Shown here: positions 19,576 to 29,900 of the stretch, piece after piece
How the letters are laid out: every line of letters starts with the position of its first letter
How positions within the stretch are numbered: position 1 is the first letter of the stretch
Origin: Closterium sp. NIES-65
Taxonomy: Eukaryota; Streptophyta; Zygnematophyceae; Desmidiales; Closteriaceae
DNA length: 64,000 bases
Direction of reading: 5' to 3'
Assembly: GCA_948144175.1 (NCBI GenBank)
Contig: CANXME010000213.1
Coordinates: 3,496,501 to 3,560,500, forward strand
Notes under the pieces: model-generated
The model's input: the letters and a program-made list of their open reading frames with translations, nothing else
Databases searched by the model: none
What the model was told of the DNA's origin: nothing
Made by a program: the position numbers and the translations under genes

Positions 19576-22500
19576 TCAGACAACGCTCCTGGCCACATCC
19601 CTACAGCACCGGAACTTGGCAAACACAAACGGGTACTGGCGCTGGTAGTAGTTCCGGAACGAGTCGCGAACCATGCACGGGTGCGTCACAGGCGACGACC
19701 CCTTGAGCACAAAGTGGCAGCCGTCGAAAAAGTCTGTGGAATATTCAGGATACTCGTCCATCTTCTCAAACCCTGGGAACGGCTCGAAGGGAGAGCTGGT
19801 CCACTCCCACCCTCCTTCCCGCACGCTCTGCTGCAGCTCCGCTAGCCGATTCCCTTCCATGACCGAATCTTCTTCAGCCTGTTCTTCAGCAGAGTTGAGA
19901 ACCAGGGATAACTTCCCGTCCTTGTGCTGCTTCTTCGTCGTCGTTGCCCCAGAAACCAGTCCCTTGCCGCTGCCCTTGCCGTTCTCAGACAGCGGAGACA
20001 AATTCCCAGACTTCCCCTTGTTGCCGTCGTCGTCTTGGTCATCGAAAGACATGATGTCAGCCGGCAGAAGGAACGGCGGCGGCTGAGACACAATCTGGTT
20101 CCACTCCGCCTCGCTCATAATCCGGTACTCGCTCCCTGCAGCCCGGCAGAACGCCTGGGCTTCAGCCAGGCTAACCCACACAGGTGCATCTGCCACCTCG
20201 TACCAAGGCTTCGCTTCTGTTCCCTTGCCCAGGCCTAGGTGAGTATGAACCCAGTACTCTCCCTCCTCCTCCCCGCCCACCACTTTCTCCCCGTTCCCAT
20301 CAGCTGTTTCCTCATCAGCCATCATCACACCGTCCTCCCCGCTCCCCTCCCCGTCCGTACTCCCACCCCTCATGCGCTTGACAAAGCTCCAGGAGGCCGG
20401 GCAGGTAAGCCCCTGCTTCTGCAGAAAATCCCAGTCCTCCCCCTCCCATAGCTCCTCCCTCTTGTACCCCTTCAGTTCAGTCACAAACGCATGGAATTGC
20501 GCGACCGAGACTGGCTGGGACGACACGAGGAAATCCCGAGGCACCAGGGAGACGGTCGGCGGGCCTTCGTTGTCCCACACGAATCCGTCCTTGTCGCCAG
20601 TCACATCGGTGCCCATGGCCACCTTCCCTGCTGGGATTAGCACATCGAGATCACCAGCCAGCGACTCTCGAAGTAGAGCCAAGTTGTGCTTTGCAGCGGC
20701 AGGGGGATGAGGAGAGTCGAGGATAAACGGCGAGTTCGGGTGGAGAGATGTGGGTTCTGTTGCCGTGGAGGACGGGGAAGGGAGGTCAGCGTCAGAAGGA
20801 GGAGGGGAAAGTGGGAGTGGAGATGCCAGGAAGGATTGCTTATCCGCCTGTAGTTGCATGTAGGAGAGGGTTTCAATGTGCATCCTGTCATGCTCCACTG
20901 CTAGCGCCACCTGCCGCGCCGTCACCTTCACCGCCCTCTCTCCCTCCACCAGCTCTCCCTCAGCTGAAGCCTGCATTGCAGCCATGATCTCCCTGCGTGC
21001 GTCTCGCACGTAGGCCTGGATTTCGGCCTGGGAAGGCCATGCGAGGGGCACGTCTGGGTGTGCGTGGCACTGCGAGGGGTCGAGCAGGAGCGGGTCGATG
21101 CCCCGAGAGAACATGGTGTCGAGGGCCGTGGGTGCGCGTGCCGGGAGCAGCTTGAGAATGGCGAAGGCTGTTAAGTGGCCACTGCATGGGGGAAAGGGGA
21201 GGGGGAACGGGGAACGGGAAGGGAGATGAGAATGGGGCATGGGGAAGGGGGATGGGGGAAGGGAGAAGGGAGAAAGGGGAAGCGGGAAGAGGGAAGAGGG
21301 AAAGGAGTGGAGATAGACGGAGCAACACAGCGCACACGGTACCACACCACCCCATCTCATCCCACCCCACCACAACCCATCCCACTCCATACCATCCGAT
21401 CCCACCCCACCCCACCTCACCCCACCACACCACATCATCACGCTAGTACTCACTAGTAGAAGCAGAAGGGGTGGCGGAACTCAATCGGCTTGACGCTCCA
21501 GTCATCCAGAGCATCAAAGAAGGCGTCAGCATCCCGCCAGCACTCAAGAAGAGCGAGCGTCTGCGGCAGCAGCAGCTGCATGCCGTAGAGAGGCGAGCGC
21601 CACGCGGCGTGCATGAGCATGGCGGACTTGCTGGCCAGCGCTGCTATGTCCTGTGGGGTGAACTTGCGCGAAATCTCCATCAGCACGCGGTCCCCCGCAC
21701 TGCACGGCAGGAGGAAAAAGAGGAAGGGAATGCAGAAGGGAGAGAGAGGGGGGAAAGGTAGTTTGGTAAATGCATGTCCTGAGGGGTGAACTTGCGCGAG
21801 ATCTCCATCGGCACGCGGTCGCCGGCGCTGCATGGCAGGAGGAGAGGGAGGAAAAAGAAGGCAGGAGGGAAAGGAAGGGGGAAAGGCAGGGAGAAAGGGC
21901 AGACCCACTTGTCTTACCATCCTCTCCACCGCAACACAGGAATCCAGTGCTTAATTTCCCCTTTTTTTGTTACCTTTTTGTGGTTATAGTGGCAAGGGCC
22001 GGAATACGAGGGCGGTGTGGAAGCAGACACCCAGTGGAGACGGGCATGTGAGGGAGCGGGATGGAGTGCAGGAACTCCAGCCACATCCTCTCACACGCCG
22101 CAAATTCTATGGCGCTACGAGAGCCAAAACTCACCCAATGGAGACGGGCGTGCGAGGCAGGGAGATAGAGTGCGGGAACTCCAGCCACATCTCCACGCAC
22201 CGTACCCCACCATTCACCACCACGTCATACCTTTATGCAACAATCTTTGAGGAGGTCATCCAAAACTCACCCGATAGAGACAGGCGTGTGAGGGAGCGAG
22301 ATGGACTGCGGGAACTCCAACCACATCTCCACGCGCCTCAGTTCACCGTTCACCACCACGTCATACTTCCACGCGGCCTCGTCCACGTCAGCAGCGCGCA
22401 TGCCGAGCGATTGGAATGCGTTGCGCGCGCCGTTCTTGATGAAATCCTCTGTGACGCCCTGGTCGTCGTCGTATGCGCCGTGCAGCACGTCACGGTCCTT

Positions 22501-23906
22501 CCAGAGGTCTAACGGGGAGGCGTGCAAGGGAGGAGAGAGGGGGCTATTCCTTAGTCGTCTCAACAACAGATTCCGTGAGAGGCGGCACAATGAACGCCAC
22601 AAAAGGCACAGCGAGCTGACCGATTCGGAACGACTCTTTAACAGCAGCAGGGATGGAGGGCAGGCGCAAGTGGAGGAGGATGTGGGGCGGTGAACGAACA
22701 AACGGGAATGATTGTACGTATGACGTACCAGTGCAGAGCAGCAGCTGCATGTTGGATCCACCAATGCGGTGCAGAGTGGTGAAGAACTCCACAATGTCTT
22801 CATCTGCGGGAAGGCGCAAGCCAAAACAAGGAAAGGGAGGAGGGGAGGGGGGAGGAAAGGGCGAGAGAGGAGGAAGGGGGTGGGGGGCGAGGAAACGGCG
22901 GGACGGGCACAGTGGGGAGAGGGGAATTCGAATTGGACCGTGGGACTGTGCTCGACCAGTGAGAGAAAAGGCATATAGACTTCCATACGCCCTTCCACAC
23001 GCTCTCCTCGCAGAATCGCACTCTCCGCTCACAACCGCGCTCTTCGCTAATCACCGCGCTCTCCGCTAACACCGCGCGCACCGCTCACCAGGGATGTTAC
23101 CGACGCTGCTGCCGAGCCAGAGCACGCAGAGCGTGGCGTCGGGGTGCCGTCGCCGCACGGAGCGCAGCCCGTCTAAGTACTCCTCCTGCACGAGCTCCAC
23201 GTCGCCCGCCGTCATTCGCGGCACCGCCGCCAAGATATTGCGACGCGCCTCGAGCAGAAACGCCTCGGAAACGTCGATTCCCGCGAAGCGGCACCTGGGG
23301 ATTGGTCAGCGCGCGACGGCATGGTTGTGAGATTGGCAGTGCGTAAGAATACGCCATGAAAATGTTCTAGAGAGCTGAAAGGAATTCGAGCGCATTCTTT
23401 TATGAATTTATACGAAACGTGCGTACATCACCATGGGCGCGGCGACGGACCGGGGCGGCACATTTTTCTGGGTCGGTTCGCGTTTCGAGTAGACTGGAAT
23501 GGAGCATCGTATTTCCGAAACAGCGAGCAGAGGTTTTACTGGCGAGTTTACGAGAAATTTGAGAAGCCGTGTGCAAAAACGACTTGAATTCGTTAAAGTT
23601 GTCATGGATTTCTGCGAATTCTTACCTCCCATGGTGTTCGGCAATCGCCTGAAGCAGCACGCGGGTCTTAAGCGCGTTCCCGCATCCGAGCTCCACCACC
23701 ACAGCGTCGCGCGGGATCAATTGCGCGATTTCCTTCGCGTGCTGCTTCAGCAGCCGGCGTTCTTCCAGGAACGGATAGTACTGCCGGAGGCGCGTGATCG
23801 AGTCGTACAGGGCCGAGCCGCGCTCGTCGTAGAGGTAAGACGTGGGTACGACCTTAACGGGAAGCAACAATCCGTCCACGAGGCTGGAACGCTCGATGGT
23901 CGGCAT
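19576..23906 (-). CDS. EGT1: Ergothioneine synthase, Egt1-type fusion (EgtD + EgtB), six exons
   Basis: Predicted exons: 23626-23906, 23089-23294, 22729-22803, 22271-22508, 21454-21699 and 19576-21181. They total 2652 bases, a complete frame of 883 aa, and every intron is GT-AG. The N-terminal half is a Methyltransf_33 (EgtD) domain: LYDERGSALYDSITRL and the SAM-binding VVELGCGNALKTRVLL. EgtD trimethylates histidine to hercynine. The C-terminal half is EgtB-like: a DinB_2 domain with iron ligands expected in FYYGH and EHDRMHIE (HX3HXE), then an FGE-sulfatase domain (VLIPAGKVAMGTD, GGWEWTSSPF, FDGCHFVLKGSSP), for oxidative sulfur transfer to hercynine. The order matches fungal Egt1. Met at 23906 is chosen because MPTIERSSLVDGLL begins the family similarity; an in-frame Met at 24107 would add 67 unrecognised residues. 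Low-complexity inserts in the FGE part are unusual. Intron 4 holds degenerate exon copies. Confidence 0.88.
21640..21840 (-). repeat. Duplicated 5' end of Egt1 exon 5 inside intron 4
   Basis: The start of exon 5 with its acceptor (about 21640-21715, encoding AGDRVLMEISRKFTPQDI) recurs at about 21781-21845 as a similar block encoding AGDRVPMEISRKFTPQDM, again with a CAG acceptor. The second copy lies in intron 4 and lacks the rest of the exon. Confidence 0.75.
22027..22370 (-). repeat. Threefold tandem copies of the 3' end of Egt1 exon 4
   Basis: The true exon end (about 22271-22370) encodes MWLEFPQSISLPHTPVSIG and the donor GTGAGTTTTGG. A second copy at about 22131-22240 encodes MWLEFPHSISLPRTPVSIG and keeps GTGAGTTTTGG. 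A third at about 22027-22095 encodes MWLEFLHSIPLPHMPVSTG, but its donor reads GTGTCT. The two extra copies lie in intron 4. The spacing of about 110-140 bp suggests tandem duplication of an exon-intron junction. Confidence 0.8.
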
Positions 23907-25772
23907 GTCTGCTGACGTAACGTCGCTTTCGTTGACGTCAACTGATAGGTCTGCTGAGGCCGTCAGCTGGACGAGACGCCACAATCGTTGGCAAATTGTA
24001 ATAGAATCACAGTTCCAGCTTCTGGAAACAGCTCCACAAAGTGAAGCTGAAAAGGTTTGACAGAAATTCAAGAGGGCCTGAGACAACTCGAAGTCGAGAA
24101 TGGTCAAAAGTGAGGTTGAGGAGCGAATTCATTTCGCTTGACGGGGAATGTGAGAGAATCCTTCAGTGCGAGCAATAATTCACGGATTGGAGGAATCTAT
24201 CGAAGCGAGAAAGGCGGAATGCGTTAATATGCGGTTCTGTGAGTTGAATTCTGGTTTGGGTGCGGTGTGTGTGACTCATCGCTGGGGATAAGGTGCAGCA
24301 TTCAGATTGTCTCCGATTTGGGCGAGTCTGCCTTTTCAGGGTTTCCAGGATTGCGAAGGAAACGACCCTGAAATAGGTACGGTAATTTCGTCGAAGCACT
24401 GTGATTTGTGGAAAGGTTGGATTTGTCGCTCCCTCCAGTGTCGTTCAGCGGTAAACAGCAGAAGTGGAGACGCTGTAGAGGTGAAGACGCAGTTCGTTAA
24501 ACCAAGAAGGGCAGACATGGTAGATTTGCAACTGCCATGTTGTGGTGTTATTTTGTGAGTTGATTACACCTGCAATCAGAGCATCAAAACCTTCCGTAAC
24601 CTAGGCAAACGCCTAAGCTGCATTTGTTTGTAGCCGAGTTCTTCAAAGAGGGCGACTGGAAGAGGTCACAATCCCGTAAGGGTGGGTTGCCAGTGCCACC
24701 ACCCGAGATGTGGATCCACGTGGCAAGATTCGAGTGAAGGACGGGATATACTGGATTTGAGCTTGGAGTCGCTTACCAGTTACGACACGGTTCGGCGGAT
24801 GTCTGCGAAATTGCTCGGTCAAGAAGTATGTTGGGGGAGGGATGCATGCCCGACTGTGGTTTATTTGTTTTGCCCGGGGGCAGCGATCCCCGGGCGACGA
24901 CCTGAACGCGCTGAGATATATTCGGCGAAACTGCTCTGTGCTTGAGTCCTGATTGAGGATGAGTTCGACTCAAGTAGTCCTTGCCTTTTCGACTTCACAA
25001 ACTAAAAGAACAGGCTGAGTTTGGATGGTTGGCAAGGGTCAGCCCCAGGAAAGCTCAGTTGGAGGAAGTTTAGCATGCTCGCGTTGCTTTTGCCACCGTG
25101 AACGGCTGATTGGCTTGGCGACGAACACAAAGCGAAAATTCAGGCGGAATTTTGCGGCGGAGCTCAACTTCGGTGAAACCAATGGTGATGTCGAAGCGAA
25201 GGGGCATCTTATCAGGTCTAGGTTCGTTGACTGACGTGGGCGAATAACAGCTGCCAAGTCTGAGAAATTTCGACATGACTGATGCTTGACGTGGCGAATA
25301 TGTATTGAAAGCCTGGCAATTAAGATGGCCTTCCTGGGCTGTCCGAAGTTCGAAGTTCCGACAGCGAAAAGTGCACTCGGCACGTGCGAAAGCTCTGGGG
25401 TTTGTGATGAGGTGGCGGGGGGTGAATCCGGACGTCGCACTTGGGTTTAGTCCCCCAACGTGCGAAGGCTCCGCACGATCTGACGGTTTGACGCACACAC
25501 AGGGAGTTGGTGAGCAGGTATGGGAATCTTTTGCGCTGCCACGCTGGAACCACTGCGGTGCACTTTTGGGGGGGCTGTCCTGTCCGAAGTTCGCAGGAAG
25601 GCGATCTAACACATTTGTCGGCGATAGTATCCAGCTGGTGTTCTGACCCACGTATAGGCGACCTCGTTTCAAACTATATACTGGCTATGTACCTATGCTT
25701 GATTCTGAGAGTCAGTGCAGGCGCTTGGTCGGATGGAAAACATAATCAACAAGGTTTCGTTAAGAGGTCAAC
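23907..25772. other. No recognisable gene; upstream region of Egt1
   Basis: Less GC-rich than the retrotransposons. Open frames here are at most about 200 codons, overlap on both strands and show no domain I recognise. The first 200 bp hold the possible N-terminal extension of Egt1, and the rest presumably includes its promoter. A related block around GGGCTGTCCGAAGTTCG occurs near 25335 and 25570. I see no tRNA, rRNA or complete transposon. Confidence 0.5.
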
Positions 25773-26057
25773 TGTTATGAGTTGTACTAAAAGAGTGTGC
25801 GGAAGACTGCATAAAGAGGATGAAAACAACAGAATTACTGAATGAAGATTGAATGAACAAGAGAGACATTTATTGGGCTAATACGTGCTAGGCGCGGACC
25901 TCGGGATGTGGGTGGGTTGGAGGTGTCGCGATTGGTGCGGAGCGACTCGGAAGTGGTTCGGCCCGAAGTGTAGGCCGAACCTCGAAACTGACGCGAAGTG
26001 CTCGGGGTTGTCCTCGCTAGGAGCAGCCTCTACTGTAATGAATTCGTATTCATTACA
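25773..26057 (-). repeat. Possible old LTR (about 285 bp)
   Basis: On the minus strand the segment begins TGTAATGAATACG directly after purine-rich GAAGGTGGGAGCG, carries AATAAA near 25870 and can end in ATAACA, so it has TG...CA ends, a polypurine-like tract and a polyadenylation signal. The first 24 bases form a perfect hairpin (26034-26057, ten pairs, loop of four). No matching 5-bp duplication (TCAAC against CGCTC) and no second copy are seen, so the call is tentative. Confidence 0.3.
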
Positions 26058-26585
26058 CGCTCCCACCTTCTAAATAAGGTGCCCTTCTACCAAGGCTGAC
26101 GTTTCAAATTTAGGCACTCTGATTCCAATCCCCCAAAAAAAATTCGACTCTGAAGGCACTTCAGCCAGAAATCAAGCACTCTGATTGGTCAGTATTCTGA
26201 AGTCAGCGTGTTTGTCAAGTCAGTGTCGGTGGGTCCGCATCAGGGTTAGTCCTCCTCAGGCGCGCCGCTGCCCGGCCCATGTCGGTGGCATTATGGACTG
26301 GCTGGTGTGAATGGCGTGTTACTCGGCAGATTGTTGCAGCAGCAGCGCGTGATTGTTATGTATGTCCAGTACATGGCACTGTGAGACCTACCTTGGTTGC
26401 AAGGCCAACTGGTCGAGCGGATGCAAAGATGAGCTGGCAGTAGGCACGAGCTGTTACCTGGTGGCGTGCCTGGCAGTACCTTCAACCGACGAAACAGTGA
26501 CGACATCACACGTTTGAGCGCAGAGAACACCCGATTTCAGTACCAAAAAGTGCGATATTTTTTCGTGGGGAGATATCCCCCCCCC
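26058..26585. other. Unassigned sequence left of E5
   Basis: About 530 bp without a recognisable gene. It includes a small inverted repeat CACCTT-CTAAAT-AAGGTG (26064-26081) and ends in a run of nine C bases that hosts the E5 insertion. Confidence 0.5.
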
Positions 26586-26719
26586 TGAGAAGAAGTGAAC
26601 GAGAGAGTGAGTGAACTATGAACGAAGTGAGTACAAATAGGAAACCCTAGTTGGGTTGTACCCCCTATGGGATACCCCACTACAGCCTACACAAATAAGT
26701 AAGCTACAATATTCTGACA
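26586..26719 (-). repeat. E5 3' LTR (134 bp)
   Basis: Plus strand from TGAGAAGAAGTGAACG to TTCTGACA; identical by eye to the 5' LTR at 33909-34042. Confidence 0.95.
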
Positions 26720-26931
26720 CTCCCCCATAGGCAAAGTGGGGGAGAACAAGGGGTCACAAGACCAGTCAAGCAAAGCAAAGCAAAGCTCAGGGTGGATCAC
26801 AAAGTCACCACACATTCCGAGCACAAGTTCAAGGGCAACAAGGCCAGTTCACATGCAAGATCATATATAGAGATATACAAGAGTCAAGCAAGCAAGAGCA
26901 AGAGTATATAAAGGTGAAGGTACAAGTAAGG

Positions 26932-29900
26932 TCAAGAAGTGAGCAAGTGAGGCAAGACAGACACAAGACCCAGCTGCGTGCAGCAACGCTGATGATCACA
27001 AGGCGCAAGTGCCTTAGTGAACACATCAGCAGTGTTGGCCTCAGAGGCCACGTACGCAAGTCGCAACTGTCCACGCTGCTGTAGCTTACGAGCAAGAAAG
27101 TAGCGGAGAGCAATGTGCTTTGTTCTGTGCTCCAGTCGCTGCTCTCGACACAAGGCCAGCATGGCCTTGTTGTCTACGTACAGGACTGGAGGAGAACGAG
27201 GCTGCTCTCCAAGGTCGGTCAGCAGGTAGGTGAGCCAGCGTAACTCCTGTGCAGCCATAGCCCCGGCGTAGATCTCAGCCTCACAGCTGGAGCCGAGAAC
27301 AGAAGACGAGCGGGTAGCCCGCCACAAAACAGAGCCGGAACCAAGGCTGAAGGTGTAACCCTGTGACGACCGCTGCGTAGCCTGGTCGTCAGCCCAAGAA
27401 GCGTCCGCGTGCCCACTGAGGACCACTGGACTGCGCCCTCCAAGCACTAGCCCCATGCCCGACGTACTGCACAAGTAGCGCAACACCCTCTTCGCTGCAG
27501 CCATGTGCTCTGGTCGGTGTCTCCTAGGAGCAACATAGCGTGCGAGAATGCTAAGAGGGTATGCAAGGTCAGGTCGTGTGCAGGTCATCAGGTACATGAG
27601 GCAGCCAACAAGCTCTGCATACGGGCCACTCGACTCTACGGACTCATCCGAAGGCAGAGCTGAGAGCGAGTGGCGAGTAGGCAGAGGAGTGGCCTGAGGC
27701 GAGGAGTACGTGAAGCCGAAGCGCTGAAGGACCTGCTGCACCATGTGTGACTGAGTCAGGGTAATGGTGCGGCGTGCTCTGTCCCGGGTGATCTGCAAGC
27801 CAAGGTAGCTACGCAGTTCACCCAGGTCAGTGCACGTGTGTCTCTTCTGCAGCTCGGACTTCACGTAGGCGAGTCCAGCAGTGTCAGCTGTGGCAAAGAC
27901 CAAGTCGTCGACGTACACGAGGATGTAGAACGGCGGCAGAGAGGTGTCGCTGCGCAGAAACAGCGACAGGTCGGCAGTAGAAGGAGCAAACCCAAGAGCC
28001 GCAAGCGTAGTCCTCAGTGTGTCGTGCCACTCACGTGGCGCCTGGCGGAGACCGTAGACTGGACGCCGGAGACTCCACTGGGTACCAGGAGGGAAAGACC
28101 AAGTGAAGCCAGGTGGGCGGCGCAGCCAGATCTCCTCGTGCAGGCTGCCCTGCAAGAAAGCTGTGCTGAAGTCGAGAGAGTGCAGCTCGTAGTCACGATG
28201 AGCAGCAACGTGCAGCAGAACCCGAAGAGTGGTCATCTTCGGGGCGGGGGAGAAGGTCTGAAAGTAGTCAACCCCCTGCCGCTGACTGAAGCCACGAGCC
28301 ACGTAACGCGCCTTGAAGACAGGCGGAGAACCCGGCGGCCGCTTCACCCTGAAAATCCACATGCCACTGATGATGTTCGCCCCAGGAGGGGGAACAGCGT
28401 CGACGTAGGTGCCTGTGGACTTCCAGGAAGCCATCTCTGCATCCATAGCTGCCTGCCACTGAGAGGAGTAGGGACCCTCTATCGCCTCCGCGTAAGAGCG
28501 CGGAGTCGGGATGTCTGGTGCATCCGGGTCTCCCTCAGGGGCTAGCAGTACAGACGCGAGATGAGGTGAAGCGGCGGCCAGACACTGGAACTCCTCCTGC
28601 CTGTCCTCAAGGACGTCCGTGCTAAGGGCACACTCACCCCCGACGGACGGAGGACAGGCAGACTCAGACTCAGCAACAAGACTGGCAGCGTAGTCTAGAC
28701 GACAGCGCGCAGCAAAGTCGACAAGCTCAGTGACAAGGGCAGACGCAGCAGACGACTCGAAGGAAGGGTCAGTAACAGCAGTAGCAAGGAGACGCGTGAC
28801 AGTAGGACTGGCAGCACGAAGAGAGTCTGACTCCGGGTCGGCAAGAGCAGGAAGAGAGGAAGCGGGAGGAGAAGGCAAAGGGGCACGCAGAGGAGCAGTG
28901 GACGGACGCAGTGACATCCGGTGCGTGCCAGGGACAGGAGGAGGACGCTGACGCGACCCGCGACCACTAGCGCGCGCAGTACGAACAGGCGACGCAGGAC
29001 GAGACGCAGGCTCACGCCGCTCAGTAAGACCTCTAGTCGGACCAGCGTAGGGAGAAGGAGCAGGCAAAGGGGAGGCAGGCTGTAGCTGTGGCTGTGACTG
29101 GAAAGGCTGTGGACCCTCTAAGGGAGGAGGAGGAGGACCAGGAGAAGGTGTAAGACCAAGAACCTGCTGCAGGAGCGGAACGAAGTACGGTCGGGGCCGC
29201 GCGGCGACGCCAGAAACAGCAGGGACAGCACCAGTACCCCCAGCAGGAGTACCCGCTCCAGCAGCACCTCCAGCAGCACCTCCAGTAGCTCCAGAACCTC
29301 CAACAGCACCACCAGGAGCACTGCCAGGCGGACCGCCAGCGGCAGACTCAGCGCCAACACCCTCAGCAGCACCAGCTCCAGGAGAACCCTCAGACCCAGC
29401 AGCTCTAGTACGCACAGTACGAGCACCTCCGGGACGCTCGGCAGCAGTACCCTTTGCAGTCGAAGAACCTCCAGCACCAGCAGCACGCCTCCAGCGCCTA
29501 GCAAACCACTCACGCAGCTCCTATGGGGAGAGTGGCTCTCGGCGAGACGAAGCACCTCCAGGCACAGCACCCCCAGGCACAGCACCCCCAGGCTCAGCAC
29601 CCCCAGGCTCAGCACCCCCAGACTGCGCACCCCCAGGCTCAGCACCCCCAGACTCCGCACCCCCAGGCTCAGCACCCCCAGACTCCGCACCCCCAGGCTC
29701 AGCACCCCCAGGCTCAGCACCCCCAGGCTCAGCACCCCCAGGCTCAGCACCCGCAGCAGCACCAGAGTCACCAGTGACCTCGACAGGCTCGACCGCGTCT
29801 ACCTGGGACACACCTGAAGGGGCAGGACCCTGAGGGTGGAGGGGGTCTACCGGGGGGGGACCTAGTACCAAGAAGAGCGGGGGTGGGGGGAGGGACGGAG

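Noticed and set aside
21175-21456. Frames in the purine-rich and CCCAC-repeat stretch of Egt1 intron 5
   Set aside because: Simple-sequence intron DNA; the flanking GT-AG sites and the FYYGH join explain the region.
24300-25680. Open frames of 60-200 codons on both strands upstream of Egt1
   Set aside because: They overlap each other, have no recognisable motif, and do not join by plausible GT-AG introns into anything I can identify.
26110-26140. Minus-strand TGGAATCAGAGTGCC resembling a Copia primer-binding site
   Set aside because: No LTR boundary lies next to it and the family hairpin is absent; CACTCTGATT occurs again nearby, so it is probably chance.
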